This document shows positions 8,756 through 15,205 of a stretch of 16,294 nucleotides of DNA, in pieces. Both the position numbers and the translations under genes were made by a program. Position 1 is the first letter of the stretch; every line of letters begins with the position of its first letter. The notes under the pieces are model-generated. The model was not told where the DNA came from and did not search any database. It saw nothing but the letters and a program-made list of their open reading frames with translations. The stretch is from an uncultured Bacilli bacterium (GTDB lineage: Bacteria; Bacillota_I; Bacilli_A; RF39; UBA660): contig CANQMC010000013.1 of assembly GCA_947624855.1 (NCBI GenBank), forward strand, positions 1-16,294, given 5' to 3'.

Positions 8756-8784
8756 TTGAGTTAATTTAAATAATATGATAATAT
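8756..8784 (+). promoter_or_regulatory. sigma-A-like promoter of lemA
   Basis: TTGAGT (8756-8761), 17-nt spacer, TAATAT (8779-8784) with a TG-A extended -10 (8776-8778). It is followed by a strong SD AAGGAGGA (8793-8800) for ATG 8807. This makes lemA a separate transcription unit from addAB. Confidence 0.6.
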
Positions 8785-8806
8785 AATTACATAAGGAGGA
8801 TTATTT

Positions 8807-9361
8807 ATGAACTGGGCATTAATAATTATTTTAGCTATTATTGTTATTATTGTTTTATGGGTTATTGCTACTTATAATTCTTTAATTACTTTCCGCAATC
8901 GGGTAAAAGATTCTTGGAGTCAAATAGATGTTCAATTAAAAAGAAGATTTGATTTAATTCCAAATTTAGTAGAAACCGTAAAAGGTTATGCTAAACATGA
9001 AAAAGAAACTTTAGAAGAAGTAATTAATGCTCGTAATAGCTATTTATCAGCAACATTACCAGAAGATCAAATGAAAGCCGATGGAGCTCTTACCAAAGCT
9101 GTAAATAAATTATTTGCTTTATCAGAATCTTATCCTGATTTAAAAGCTAATACTAATTTTACAGATTTACAAAATAGTTTAAAAGAAACTGAAGATAAGA
9201 TTGCTATGTCACGTCAATTTTATAACGATGTTGTCTTACAATATAATAATAAAATTGAAATGGTACCTTCTAATATTGTTGCTAACATTTTCAAATTTCA
9301 AAAAGAAACTTTCTTTCAAGTTAATGAAGAAGAAAAAGAAAATGTTAAAGTTAAATTTTAG
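8807..9361 (+). CDS. lemA: LemA family membrane protein
   Basis: A 184-residue protein of the LemA family: one N-terminal membrane helix (about residues 3-22, WALIIILAIIVIIVLWVIAT) followed by a helical domain whose signature YNSLITFRNRVKDSWSQIDV and KRRFDLIPNLVETVKGYAKHE is unmistakable. Topology is one helix with the long alpha-helical part facing one side of the membrane. The molecular role of LemA proteins is unsettled. In many bacteria they sit next to a gene for a TPM or DUF2207 protein with a Gly-rich tail, exactly as here, suggesting a shared membrane complex. Perfect SD upstream. The TAG stop is inside the left arm of the intergenic terminator. Confidence 0.95.
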   Translation: MNWALIIILAIIVIIVLWVIATYNSLITFRNRVKDSWSQIDVQLKRRFDLIPNLVETVKGYAKHEKETLEEVINARNSYLSATLPEDQMKADGALTKAVNKLFALSESYPDLKANTNFTDLQNSLKETEDKIAMSRQFYNDVVLQYNNKIEMVPSNIVANIFKFQKETFFQVNEEEKENVKVKF

Positions 9362-9384
9362 GCTTACCTAGTAAGTCTTTTTTT
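9361..9384 (+). terminator. Intrinsic terminator (attenuator) between lemA and the DUF2207 gene
   Basis: GGCTTAC (9361-9367) pairs with GTAAGTC (9371-9377), including one G-U, around a CTA loop, followed by seven T (9378-9384). The T tract is immediately followed by the next gene's SD (AAAGGAGAG, 9385-9393). No promoter is visible between hairpin and ATG 9399, so expression of the second gene would depend on read-through, making this a likely way to keep it below lemA. Confidence 0.75.
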
Positions 9385-9398
9385 AAAGGAGAGTTAAA

Positions 9399-11315
9399 AT
9401 GAAAAAATTTTTAATCTTTATATTAGTTTTATTTTTTCCATGTATTGTAAATGCTGATGAAGTAAATTATGATATTACTAATTTTTTAGTTGAAAGTAAT
9501 ATTTTAGATAATGGTGATTTACATGTTAAAGAATTAATTGTTTTAGATGGTAATTTTAATGGTTATGAAAGAGATATTTTATATGCAAATGAAATACTAG
9601 AAGAAGGAGAAAGCTTTGCTAATAATATTCTTTATAATGCTTCAGATATAACCAATTTAACTATTAAAGCCAAATATGTTAAAGATGTAAGTTATGAAAC
9701 TTTTAAAGATAATGATTTTACCACATTTACTAATACAAGTACTGCCCAAAATGGTGATAAAGGAAAATATATAACTACTCATTTAACTAATGGTTATCGT
9801 TATCGTATGTATTATAAATCTAATAATAATAAAGTAGCTTTTTATTTAGATTATATTATTAAAGATGTAGTAGTTCTTCACAATGATGTTGCTGAGTTAT
9901 ATTGGACATTTATTCCTAAAGGCTTTGAAAATGATTTAAATAATATTGAAATAAAAGTTTATTTACCAAATGCTGATAATACTAATAATTTTTATTTTTG
10001 GGCTCATGGTAATTTAAATGGTGATATCACAAAATTAAATAATAATTCAGGTGTTTTGGCCTCAATTAATTCTGTTTTTCCAGGTGAAAGTGTTGATCTA
10101 AGATTAACCTTTAATAAAGAATTAATAAATAATCTAACCACCATAAAAAGAAGTAACACTGAAGCCTTACCTAAAATAATGGAAGTAGAAAAAGAAAGAG
10201 CTGATATAGCTAATAGACTTCGAAAAAATTTATTATTTAAATATAATTTTGTCAAATATGGAACTATAACTTTATATATTTTAATTTTAACTTTAGGCAT
10301 ATTTATTTATTTTAAATATGGAAAAAGTCCTAAAAGTACTTATTACTCTAAATATAATCGAGAATTTATCGATGATTATAATGTTGAAGTAATAGATTAC
10401 TTAATGCATAAAAAAATAACTCCTAATGCGATGAGTGCTTCAATTATGAATTTAATTTATAAAAAGAATATTAAAGCAACTGAAATAAAAAATCTCAAAA
10501 GTAATAAAAAAGAATATGAATTTACTTTAGAAAATACAGATAATTTAAATGAAAGTGAAAATATCTTAATTGAATTTTTATTTGATAAAGTAGGTAATAA
10601 AGAAATAGATAATAAAAAAGCTTTTACCACTCAAGATTTAAAATCATATGCCAGTGGAACTAAAACTTGTGATACTTTCTTAAATAGTTATACTAAATGG
10701 CAAAATGATGTTTTAAATAAAGGTAAAAATGAAAACTTTTATGAAAAGAGTCCTAAACCCCCAATTATAGGAATAATAATTACTGGTCTAGGTTTAATTA
10801 TATCTTTTCTTGCCTTCAATAATGGTGTTAATTTTATACCAACTTATTTCTTAATATTTGCTGTTATTATATTTTTAATTTATACACTAAATGTTGATAA
10901 AAAAACAATTAAAGGAGCAGAACATTATGCTAAATGGCAAGCCTTTAAAAACTTTTTAGAAGACTTTGGTACTTTTGAATTAAAAGAATTACCAGAAATT
11001 ATTCTTTGGGAAAGATATTTAGTATATGCTACCATCTTTGGTATAGCCGATAAAATTGAAAAGAGTATGAATGTTAAAATAAAAGAAATGGATATTAATA
11101 ATTTAGAATATGATTATTATCCATCATACATATATATAAATATTGGTTCTTCTATCAATAGTAGTATTAATAATGCTATATCTAGTGCTTATCAAAGTCA
11201 AGCAGCCAATTATCAAAATAGTCATTCAAACATGTCATCAGGTGGAGGCTTTGGAGGAGGCTTCTCATCTGGCGGTGGTTTTGGTGGAGGCGGTGGAGGC
11301 GGCCGCGGCTTCTAA
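9399..11315 (+). CDS. DUF2207 domain membrane protein with Gly-rich C-terminus
   Basis: A 638-residue exported membrane protein of the DUF2207 type. A Sec signal peptide (KKFLIFILVLFFPCIVNA, predicted cleavage after A19) precedes an extracytoplasmic beta-rich domain (about 20-285) typical of the family, with a YDITNFLVESNILDNGDLHV opening. One membrane helix (about 287-309), a cytoplasmic stretch, then two adjacent helices (about 455-499), a further soluble region, and a tail of Gly with Phe and Ser from about 615 (GGGFGGGFSSGGGFGGG). Its partner lemA lies 37 nt upstream behind an attenuator; the pair is widely conserved, but its function is unknown. The Gly tail, also seen in TPM proteins, is probably disordered. 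The tail DNA is the most GC-rich spot of the window, explained by Gly codons. Start: ATG 9399 after AAAGGAGAG. Confidence 0.85.
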   Translation: MKKFLIFILVLFFPCIVNADEVNYDITNFLVESNILDNGDLHVKELIVLDGNFNGYERDILYANEILEEGESFANNILYNASDITNLTIKAKYVKDVSYETFKDNDFTTFTNTSTAQNGDKGKYITTHLTNGYRYRMYYKSNNNKVAFYLDYIIKDVVVLHNDVAELYWTFIPKGFENDLNNIEIKVYLPNADNTNNFYFWAHGNLNGDITKLNNNSGVLASINSVFPGESVDLRLTFNKELINNLTTIKRSNTEALPKIMEVEKERADIANRLRKNLLFKYNFVKYGTITLYILILTLGIFIYFKYGKSPKSTYYSKYNREFIDDYNVEVIDYLMHKKITPNAMSASIMNLIYKKNIKATEIKNLKSNKKEYEFTLENTDNLNESENILIEFLFDKVGNKEIDNKKAFTTQDLKSYASGTKTCDTFLNSYTKWQNDVLNKGKNENFYEKSPKPPIIGIIITGLGLIISFLAFNNGVNFIPTYFLIFAVIIFLIYTLNVDKKTIKGAEHYAKWQAFKNFLEDFGTFELKELPEIILWERYLVYATIFGIADKIEKSMNVKIKEMDINNLEYDYYPSYIYINIGSSINSSINNAISSAYQSQAANYQNSHSNMSSGGGFGGGFSSGGGFGGGGGGGRGF

Positions 11316-11330
11316 TAAACTAATTAAAAT

Positions 11331-11370
11331 AAAAAAAGTTAATCATCATTAAGATTAATTTTTTCTTTTT
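11331..11370. terminator. Bidirectional terminator between converging genes
   Basis: AAAAAGTTAATC (11333-11344) pairs with GATTAATTTTTT (11353-11364), 12 bp with one G-U and an 8-nt loop. Plus-strand tail TTTTTTCTTTTT (11359-11370); on the minus strand the A7 run (11331-11337) gives a T7 tail. It lies between the DUF2207 gene and the oppositely oriented transglutaminase gene, so it can stop both. Confidence 0.78.
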
Positions 11371-11398
11371 AAGTAAGAAATATAAATAATTATAATAA

Positions 11399-12328
11399 TT
11401 AATTAATAGTTTTAAATTCTCGATATATACTATAATCAAAATCATGTTCTGTACTAGTAATATTACTATCAGCAGTTTTTAATTCATTAGTATCAATAAG
11501 GAAATATTTATGATATAAATAATTTTTATTATCACTACTAACCGGATCATCCCAAGTTAAATCTAAATGTAACCATTCAGTATTTAATTTCACAGCGTTC
11601 CATACATGACCTGAATTTTCTTTATTAGTTGTGGCAATTTTATAATTTTCATAACCCATTTTTGTTAAAAATATTGCCATTAAATCAGTATAACCATTGC
11701 AAGTAGCTAAATGATTAAAAAGGGTACCATAAGCATTAAAACTTTTTTTATTTTTATCATTATCAACATCATATTTAGTATTATTAATTATATAATCATG
11801 AATTGTTTTAATTTTATCATAATCATCTTTAACATCTTTAGTAATTAATTTTTTAATTAATTTATCAACTTCCTCATTAATTTCTTTTTTTTCTTGTTCG
11901 GTATAAATATATTTTATTTCCATAGTAACTTCACCCGAATCTGATATATCCGTTACAATACTTTCAAAAGAATTAAAAGGATGCACAAAATTATTTAAAT
12001 GAGTTAAAAGATTTTCATCTTTACTAATTACTTCTACATCACTTAAACAATTAGTATATTCTTTAGGACAATAAAAAGTAAAATTATTCATTCCATTATT
12101 TAAAACAGTATAAAAAACATTTAAAATATCTTGTTTACCATAAGTTGTAAATTTATTAGTATTACTTACAAAACCATAATTCTTTTGATGATAATCTTCA
12201 TTATAAACTATCGAACTAGAATTAGGATGATTTAAAATTATAATTATTTTATTAGTTATTTTATTTATATTTAAAAGACAAAATAAAATACTTAATATAC
12301 AAATAATTGGTATTAAAAACTTTTTCAT
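11399..12328 (-). CDS. Membrane-anchored transglutaminase-like (papain-fold) protein
   Basis: A 309-residue protein with an N-terminal hydrophobic helix (about residues 4-20, FLIPIICILSILFCLLN) that should anchor it with the rest outside the cell; there is no clean lipobox. The C-terminal half is a transglutaminase-like core: the lead-in helix KIKTIHDYIINNTKYD, catalytic Cys210 in LATCNGYTDLM, His241 in SGHVWNAVKL and Asp256 in WLHLDLTWDDP. All three catalytic residues are present, so it may be an active protease, cross-linking or amidase-type enzyme; bacterial relatives have mostly unknown substrates. The first ~140 residues are unrecognised. ATG 12328 is preferred over GTG 12331, because GGTGAT then lies at the same spacing as in gpr and the final gene of the window. 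It has its own promoter. Confidence 0.82.
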   Translation of the reverse strand: MKKFLIPIICILSILFCLLNINKITNKIIIILNHPNSSSIVYNEDYHQKNYGFVSNTNKFTTYGKQDILNVFYTVLNNGMNNFTFYCPKEYTNCLSDVEVISKDENLLTHLNNFVHPFNSFESIVTDISDSGEVTMEIKYIYTEQEKKEINEEVDKLIKKLITKDVKDDYDKIKTIHDYIINNTKYDVDNDKNKKSFNAYGTLFNHLATCNGYTDLMAIFLTKMGYENYKIATTNKENSGHVWNAVKLNTEWLHLDLTWDDPVSSDNKNYLYHKYFLIDTNELKTADSNITSTEHDFDYSIYREFKTIN

Positions 12329-12343
12329 CACATCACCATTTTA

Positions 12344-12372
12344 AGTATAACAAAAAAATATGAGGTTTACAA
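12344..12372 (-). promoter_or_regulatory. sigma-A-like promoter of the transglutaminase-like gene
   Basis: On the minus strand: TTGTAA (12367-12372), 17-nt spacer, TATACT (12344-12349) with TG-T extended -10. The -35 box sits in the loop of the rpsT terminator hairpin, so termination and re-initiation occur over the same 40 bases. Confidence 0.6.
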
Positions 12373-12391
12373 TTATTACTTCATATTTTTT
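12352..12391 (-). terminator. Intrinsic terminator of rpsT
   Basis: AAAAAATATGA (12353-12363) pairs with TCATATTTTTT (12381-12391), 11 bp around a 17-nt loop. On the minus strand the hairpin ends in a run of seven T. The upstream arm encodes the last codons of rpsT. The large loop makes it weaker than the other terminators. Confidence 0.55.
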
Positions 12392-12639
12392 ACTTTATTA
12401 GATAATCTACTTTTTTGTCTATCAGATGTATTCTTTTTAACTAAACCTTTACTAACCGCGCGGTCTAAATATTTTTGTACATCTTTAAATAAAGTATTGG
12501 CAAGTTCTTTATCACCAGAAGCGATAGCTTTTTCATTTTCTTTAATTAAATTTTTAACTCTTGCTTTAAGTTCATGATTATTATCAGTCTTTTTAGCAAT
12601 AACTTTAATTGCTTTTTTAGAGCTTTTAATATTTGCCAT
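12376..12639 (-). CDS. rpsT: 30S ribosomal protein S20
   Basis: An 87-residue, Lys-rich, all-helical protein that binds 16S rRNA early in 30S assembly. It begins MANIKSSKKAIKV and carries the family pattern of spaced basic helices, including KARVKNLIKENEKAIASGDK and LDRAVSKGLVKKNTSDRQKS; length is normal for S20. The SD AAGGAGTG lies upstream of ATG 12639 and a good promoter 30 nt beyond that, so it is monocistronic. In Firmicutes rpsT commonly neighbours gpr and spoIIP in divergent orientation; here the same order is kept, but with a large repeat protein gene between rpsT and gpr. Confidence 0.97.
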   Translation of the reverse strand: MANIKSSKKAIKVIAKKTDNNHELKARVKNLIKENEKAIASGDKELANTLFKDVQKYLDRAVSKGLVKKNTSDRQKSRLSNKVKNMK

Positions 12640-12668
12640 GGAAACACTCCTTCCTTGATTCAGTATTC

Positions 12669-12697
12669 ATTTTATCAAACAATCTATATTTTTTCAA
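12669..12697 (-). promoter_or_regulatory. sigma-A-like promoter of rpsT
   Basis: On the minus strand: TTGAAA (12692-12697), 17-nt spacer, TAAAAT (12669-12674) with a TG-A extended -10. The leader to ATG 12639 is about 23 nt and includes AAGGAGTG. Confidence 0.72.
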
Positions 12698-12714
12698 GCT
12701 TTTTAGGGAAAAAC

Positions 12715-12742
12715 TTGATAAATAAATAATTTATGATAAAAT
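12715..12742 (+). promoter_or_regulatory. sigma-A-like promoter of the repeat protein gene
   Basis: TTGATA (12715-12720), 16-nt spacer, TAAAAT (12737-12742) with TG-A extended -10 (12734-12736). It is divergent from the rpsT promoter. The ATG at 12733 that opens the longest frame lies within this -10 region, so it cannot be the start on this transcript. Confidence 0.6.
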
Positions 12743-12768
12743 ATATGCAATTCCAGAAGGTGGTTATG

Positions 12769-14778
12769 ATGAATTTTGAAAGTGATTTATTAAAAGCTAA
12801 ATTTGATAAAGCATCTTATGAAAAATTTAAACATTCAGTTAATAATATATATTGGGATTGTCTTACCAAATATAGTTATTTAAATATTAAAAAAGAAATA
12901 TGGGAAAAATTACTTAACTCTATTATAACAAAATTATTGAAAAGTAAAATTAAACCAATCGATTATGCCAAAAATATTAAAATAGAATTAAATGATGCTG
13001 TTATAGATTTTATTAAAATAAAAATAGCTAAAAATCAAACATATTTTATTAATAATATTTTATTAGAATTAAAAACCAAATATAAAAATTCTATTCAAAT
13101 TTTAAGAGAGCTTTTTAATATTTTAAACAAAATGCATATTACACTAACAGATAATTTTTATGAAGCTATTTTAAAACAAGAAAAATTATTTGTAGATTTA
13201 TTAAATGATGCAACTTCTATTCCCTTAAATTTAAAAGATTTAAAAGCCTATCTTAAAGATTATTATGATGTATTTATTATATCTAAACCTTTTAACTTAG
13301 ATTATAATAAAAATAAACAACTATGTATTTATATTGCTAATTTAATGGATATACCTAAATATTTATTAATTAATCCTGAAGAATTTAAAGAAAAAAATAG
13401 AGAAATGTTTAATAAATTTCATTTTTTAGTATCTAATTATAATAATTTAAAATATATTAAAGAGATATGTCTCCAAATTGCTCAAGATATTACTGATCTT
13501 AATCTTGATCGAGTAATATTTTCACTTCCTTTAAATAAAATAAATGATTTATTAATTGCCTTTTATGAATATCAAAATAAATATAATAAAGATAATACAT
13601 TTATTTATGATTTAATAACTAAAGCAAGAACAACTCCAATTAAAGTTATTTCTAAAAAACCTAAAGAATCTAAACCTAAAAATGATAATGATATTTATCT
13701 TTTATATAAGGAGTTTCCTGCTGATACTATAAGTAAAGATAAACGAAATGAAATAGTAAATATTTTAAAAAATTGTTTACCTAAAGATAGATTAATAAAC
13801 TTATTGGATTATTTAAATGGTAATTTAACTAATGAATCTCAAAAATCTCAAGCAGAATATGATTTAAATATTTTAACAAAACGTTATAATGAATATTTAG
13901 AAACTCAAATATTAAATAAACGAAAAATCAAAAATTTATATAATTATTTTTATGTTGGAAAATACGCAATTACTTCTGAAAAAGAAAAAATAGTTAATAA
14001 AATATTTAAAGAATTACCAATCGAAAGTCAAAAACTTATTGAAAATTATTTAAATGGTGAATATCCTCGTGATTCTATCTCTGAATCTGCTGCTTTAGAT
14101 GAATTAGAAAAAATGAAGAAAATTTATGATGAATTATATAATAATTATTTATCAAACATATATAATCGTTTTAGAGATGTTCCTAATATAAGCTTTGAAG
14201 AAAAAAAGAAGATTATTGATATTTTATTTAATAATTTGTCAGATTCCGATCAAGAAAATTTAAAAAAATATTTACAAAGAAAACTTATTAGTAATTCTAA
14301 AGAAGGGCGAAGAGCATCTTATTGTTTAAATCTTTTAACAAACCAATACGAAGAATATTTAACATCAGGTAAAATACCTAAAAAAGTACGAAAAAGAAAT
14401 TTAGGTAAAGGATCAAACATTTATGAACGAATAAATCCAGACTATACTCCTGAAGATAAAAAAATAATTGATCTTTTAATTGAAAGTTTACCAGAAATAA
14501 ATAAATCAGCTATATATAATTATCAAAATGGTGATCAAAGCAATGAAATAATTCATTCTTATTTAATAAAACTCAAAAATAAATATTTAAAAATTTATAA
14601 TCTTGCTTTAAGTTTAAAAGGTATAACTTTAGAAGGTTTATATAATCATTTTAAAAATGTTAAAGGAGTAGATTTAAAAACCAAAAAAGAAGTTATTGAT
14701 TCCTATATAAATGAATTTCCTCATCAAGATAAAATCTTTATTAGCCTATATAAATGGCCAAAAAGTAAAAGATCCTAA
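12769..14778 (+). CDS. Unrecognised helical protein with ~75-residue tandem repeats, main part (frameshifted at its end)
   Basis: Not assigned to a known family. The frame has 669 residues from ATG 12769, chosen because GAAGGTGG (12756-12763) precedes it and upstream ATGs lie in or next to the promoter. Residues 1-300 are predicted helical, with no signal peptide, membrane segment or catalytic motif; a Lys/Pro linker (KKPKESKPKNDND) follows. From residue ~309 come tandem repeats with the pattern [IL]YxxF...KxxIIxxLfxxLP...YLNG...L..L...YxxY. The fifth repeat breaks at 14746: this frame runs out after LYKWPKSKRS, while the next frame carries the expected YINGQKV continuation. The composition matches neighbours, so recent transfer is not indicated. 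It is likely cytoplasmic. The LP...Q..i..YlnG stretch faintly recalls sigma-70 region 4 helices, which is only a suggestion. Confidence 0.7.
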   Translation: MNFESDLLKAKFDKASYEKFKHSVNNIYWDCLTKYSYLNIKKEIWEKLLNSIITKLLKSKIKPIDYAKNIKIELNDAVIDFIKIKIAKNQTYFINNILLELKTKYKNSIQILRELFNILNKMHITLTDNFYEAILKQEKLFVDLLNDATSIPLNLKDLKAYLKDYYDVFIISKPFNLDYNKNKQLCIYIANLMDIPKYLLINPEEFKEKNREMFNKFHFLVSNYNNLKYIKEICLQIAQDITDLNLDRVIFSLPLNKINDLLIAFYEYQNKYNKDNTFIYDLITKARTTPIKVISKKPKESKPKNDNDIYLLYKEFPADTISKDKRNEIVNILKNCLPKDRLINLLDYLNGNLTNESQKSQAEYDLNILTKRYNEYLETQILNKRKIKNLYNYFYVGKYAITSEKEKIVNKIFKELPIESQKLIENYLNGEYPRDSISESAALDELEKMKKIYDELYNNYLSNIYNRFRDVPNISFEEKKKIIDILFNNLSDSDQENLKKYLQRKLISNSKEGRRASYCLNLLTNQYEEYLTSGKIPKKVRKRNLGKGSNIYERINPDYTPEDKKIIDLLIESLPEINKSAIYNYQNGDQSNEIIHSYLIKLKNKYLKIYNLALSLKGITLEGLYNHFKNVKGVDLKTKKEVIDSYINEFPHQDKIFISLYKWPKSKRS

Positions 14779-14830
14779 AACTGCCATTCGAAATCTTATG
14801 ATATTAAGAATAAAATATGAAAAATTTATA
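13693..14830 (+). repeat. Five tandem protein-level repeats, period 73-87 codons
   Basis: Repeat openings at equivalent positions: LYKEF (13702), LYNYF (13936), IYNRF (14158), IYERI (14419), LYNHF (14638). Each is followed by an acidic/basic helix ending in [IV][IV][ND].[IL], then LP (LS in repeat 3, FP in repeat 5), then Y[LQI]NG (YLQR in repeat 3), then a helix with L..L...Y..[YF]. The fifth copy is complete only if the reading frame moves +1 at 14746. The repeats are diverged at DNA level, so they are old duplications and not a fresh tandem expansion. Confidence 0.75.
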
Positions 14831-15163
14831 AATAATAATCGTCTTAACAATGAATCAAAAAATACTCAAAAATTAATTGACCAAAAATCTGATTTAAAAG
14901 CTTATCTAGGTAATTTTTTACTTCCTAAGTTTGAACAAGAATTAGAAACATATAGTTATGAAAAAGTAAAATTATTAAATATTTATTTAAAAGCAACCGA
15001 AATTCGTTATCGTACTACTTCTAATTCCAAAATTGAATATAGAGATTACCTTAAAAATAAAATTGAACAATTAATAGAAAATAATCCTAATATAACTTTA
15101 CAAGAATTAATTGAAACCCTTGATAAAATAACTTTTGATATGAAAGAAATACCTAATTTATAG
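14747..15163 (+). pseudogene. Downstream part of the frameshifted repeat protein
   Basis: Reading in the +1 frame from 14747 gives YINGQKVKDPKTAIRNLMIL and so on, which completes repeat 5 and continues into a ~110-residue helical C-terminal region ending DMKEIPNL. The open frame extends back to an ATG at 14711, but no SD precedes it and that stretch is antiphase to well-conserved repeat sequence, so it is not a credible independent gene. Without the extra base the whole protein would be about 797 residues. It could be a broken gene, a sequence or assembly error, or a +1 recoding site; the first two are likelier. The stop TAG is at 15161-15163, 42 nt before gpr. Confidence 0.65.
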
Positions 15164-15191
15164 TATATCTTTCTTTTTATTTCTCATAATA
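15135..15191 (+). promoter_or_regulatory. Candidate promoter(s) upstream of gpr
   Basis: Two overlapping candidates. A sigma-G-like pair GTATA (15163-15167), 17 nt, CATAATA (15185-15191) resembles the forespore consensus GYATR/CATnnTA, and gpr is forespore-expressed in Bacillus, but the implied start near 15198 would fall in the SD. A sigma-A-like pair TTGATA (15135-15140), 18 nt, TATAGT (15159-15164) gives a normal leader. The AT-rich background makes both possible by chance. Confidence 0.3.
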
Positions 15192-15205
15192 TTAAAGGTG
15201 GTATT

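Noticed and set aside
8740..8757. Perfect 18-nt palindrome AATAATTTTAAAATTATT just after addA
   Set aside because: AT-only, no loop and no T tract follows; probably chance in this composition and too weak to call a terminator.
11299..11306. GCGGCCGC and locally high GC near the end of the DUF2207 gene
   Set aside because: Explained by consecutive Gly and Arg codons of the Gly-rich tail; no sign of inserted or vector DNA.
11143..11352. Open frame overlapping the end of the DUF2207 gene in another phase
   Set aside because: Low-complexity Ala/Val-rich product of Gly codons read out of frame; no SD; shadow of the real gene.
14711..15163. Independent small gene starting at ATG 14711
   Set aside because: No SD, and its first dozen codons are antiphase to conserved repeat 5 sequence; the frame makes sense only from 14747 as a continuation of the upstream gene.
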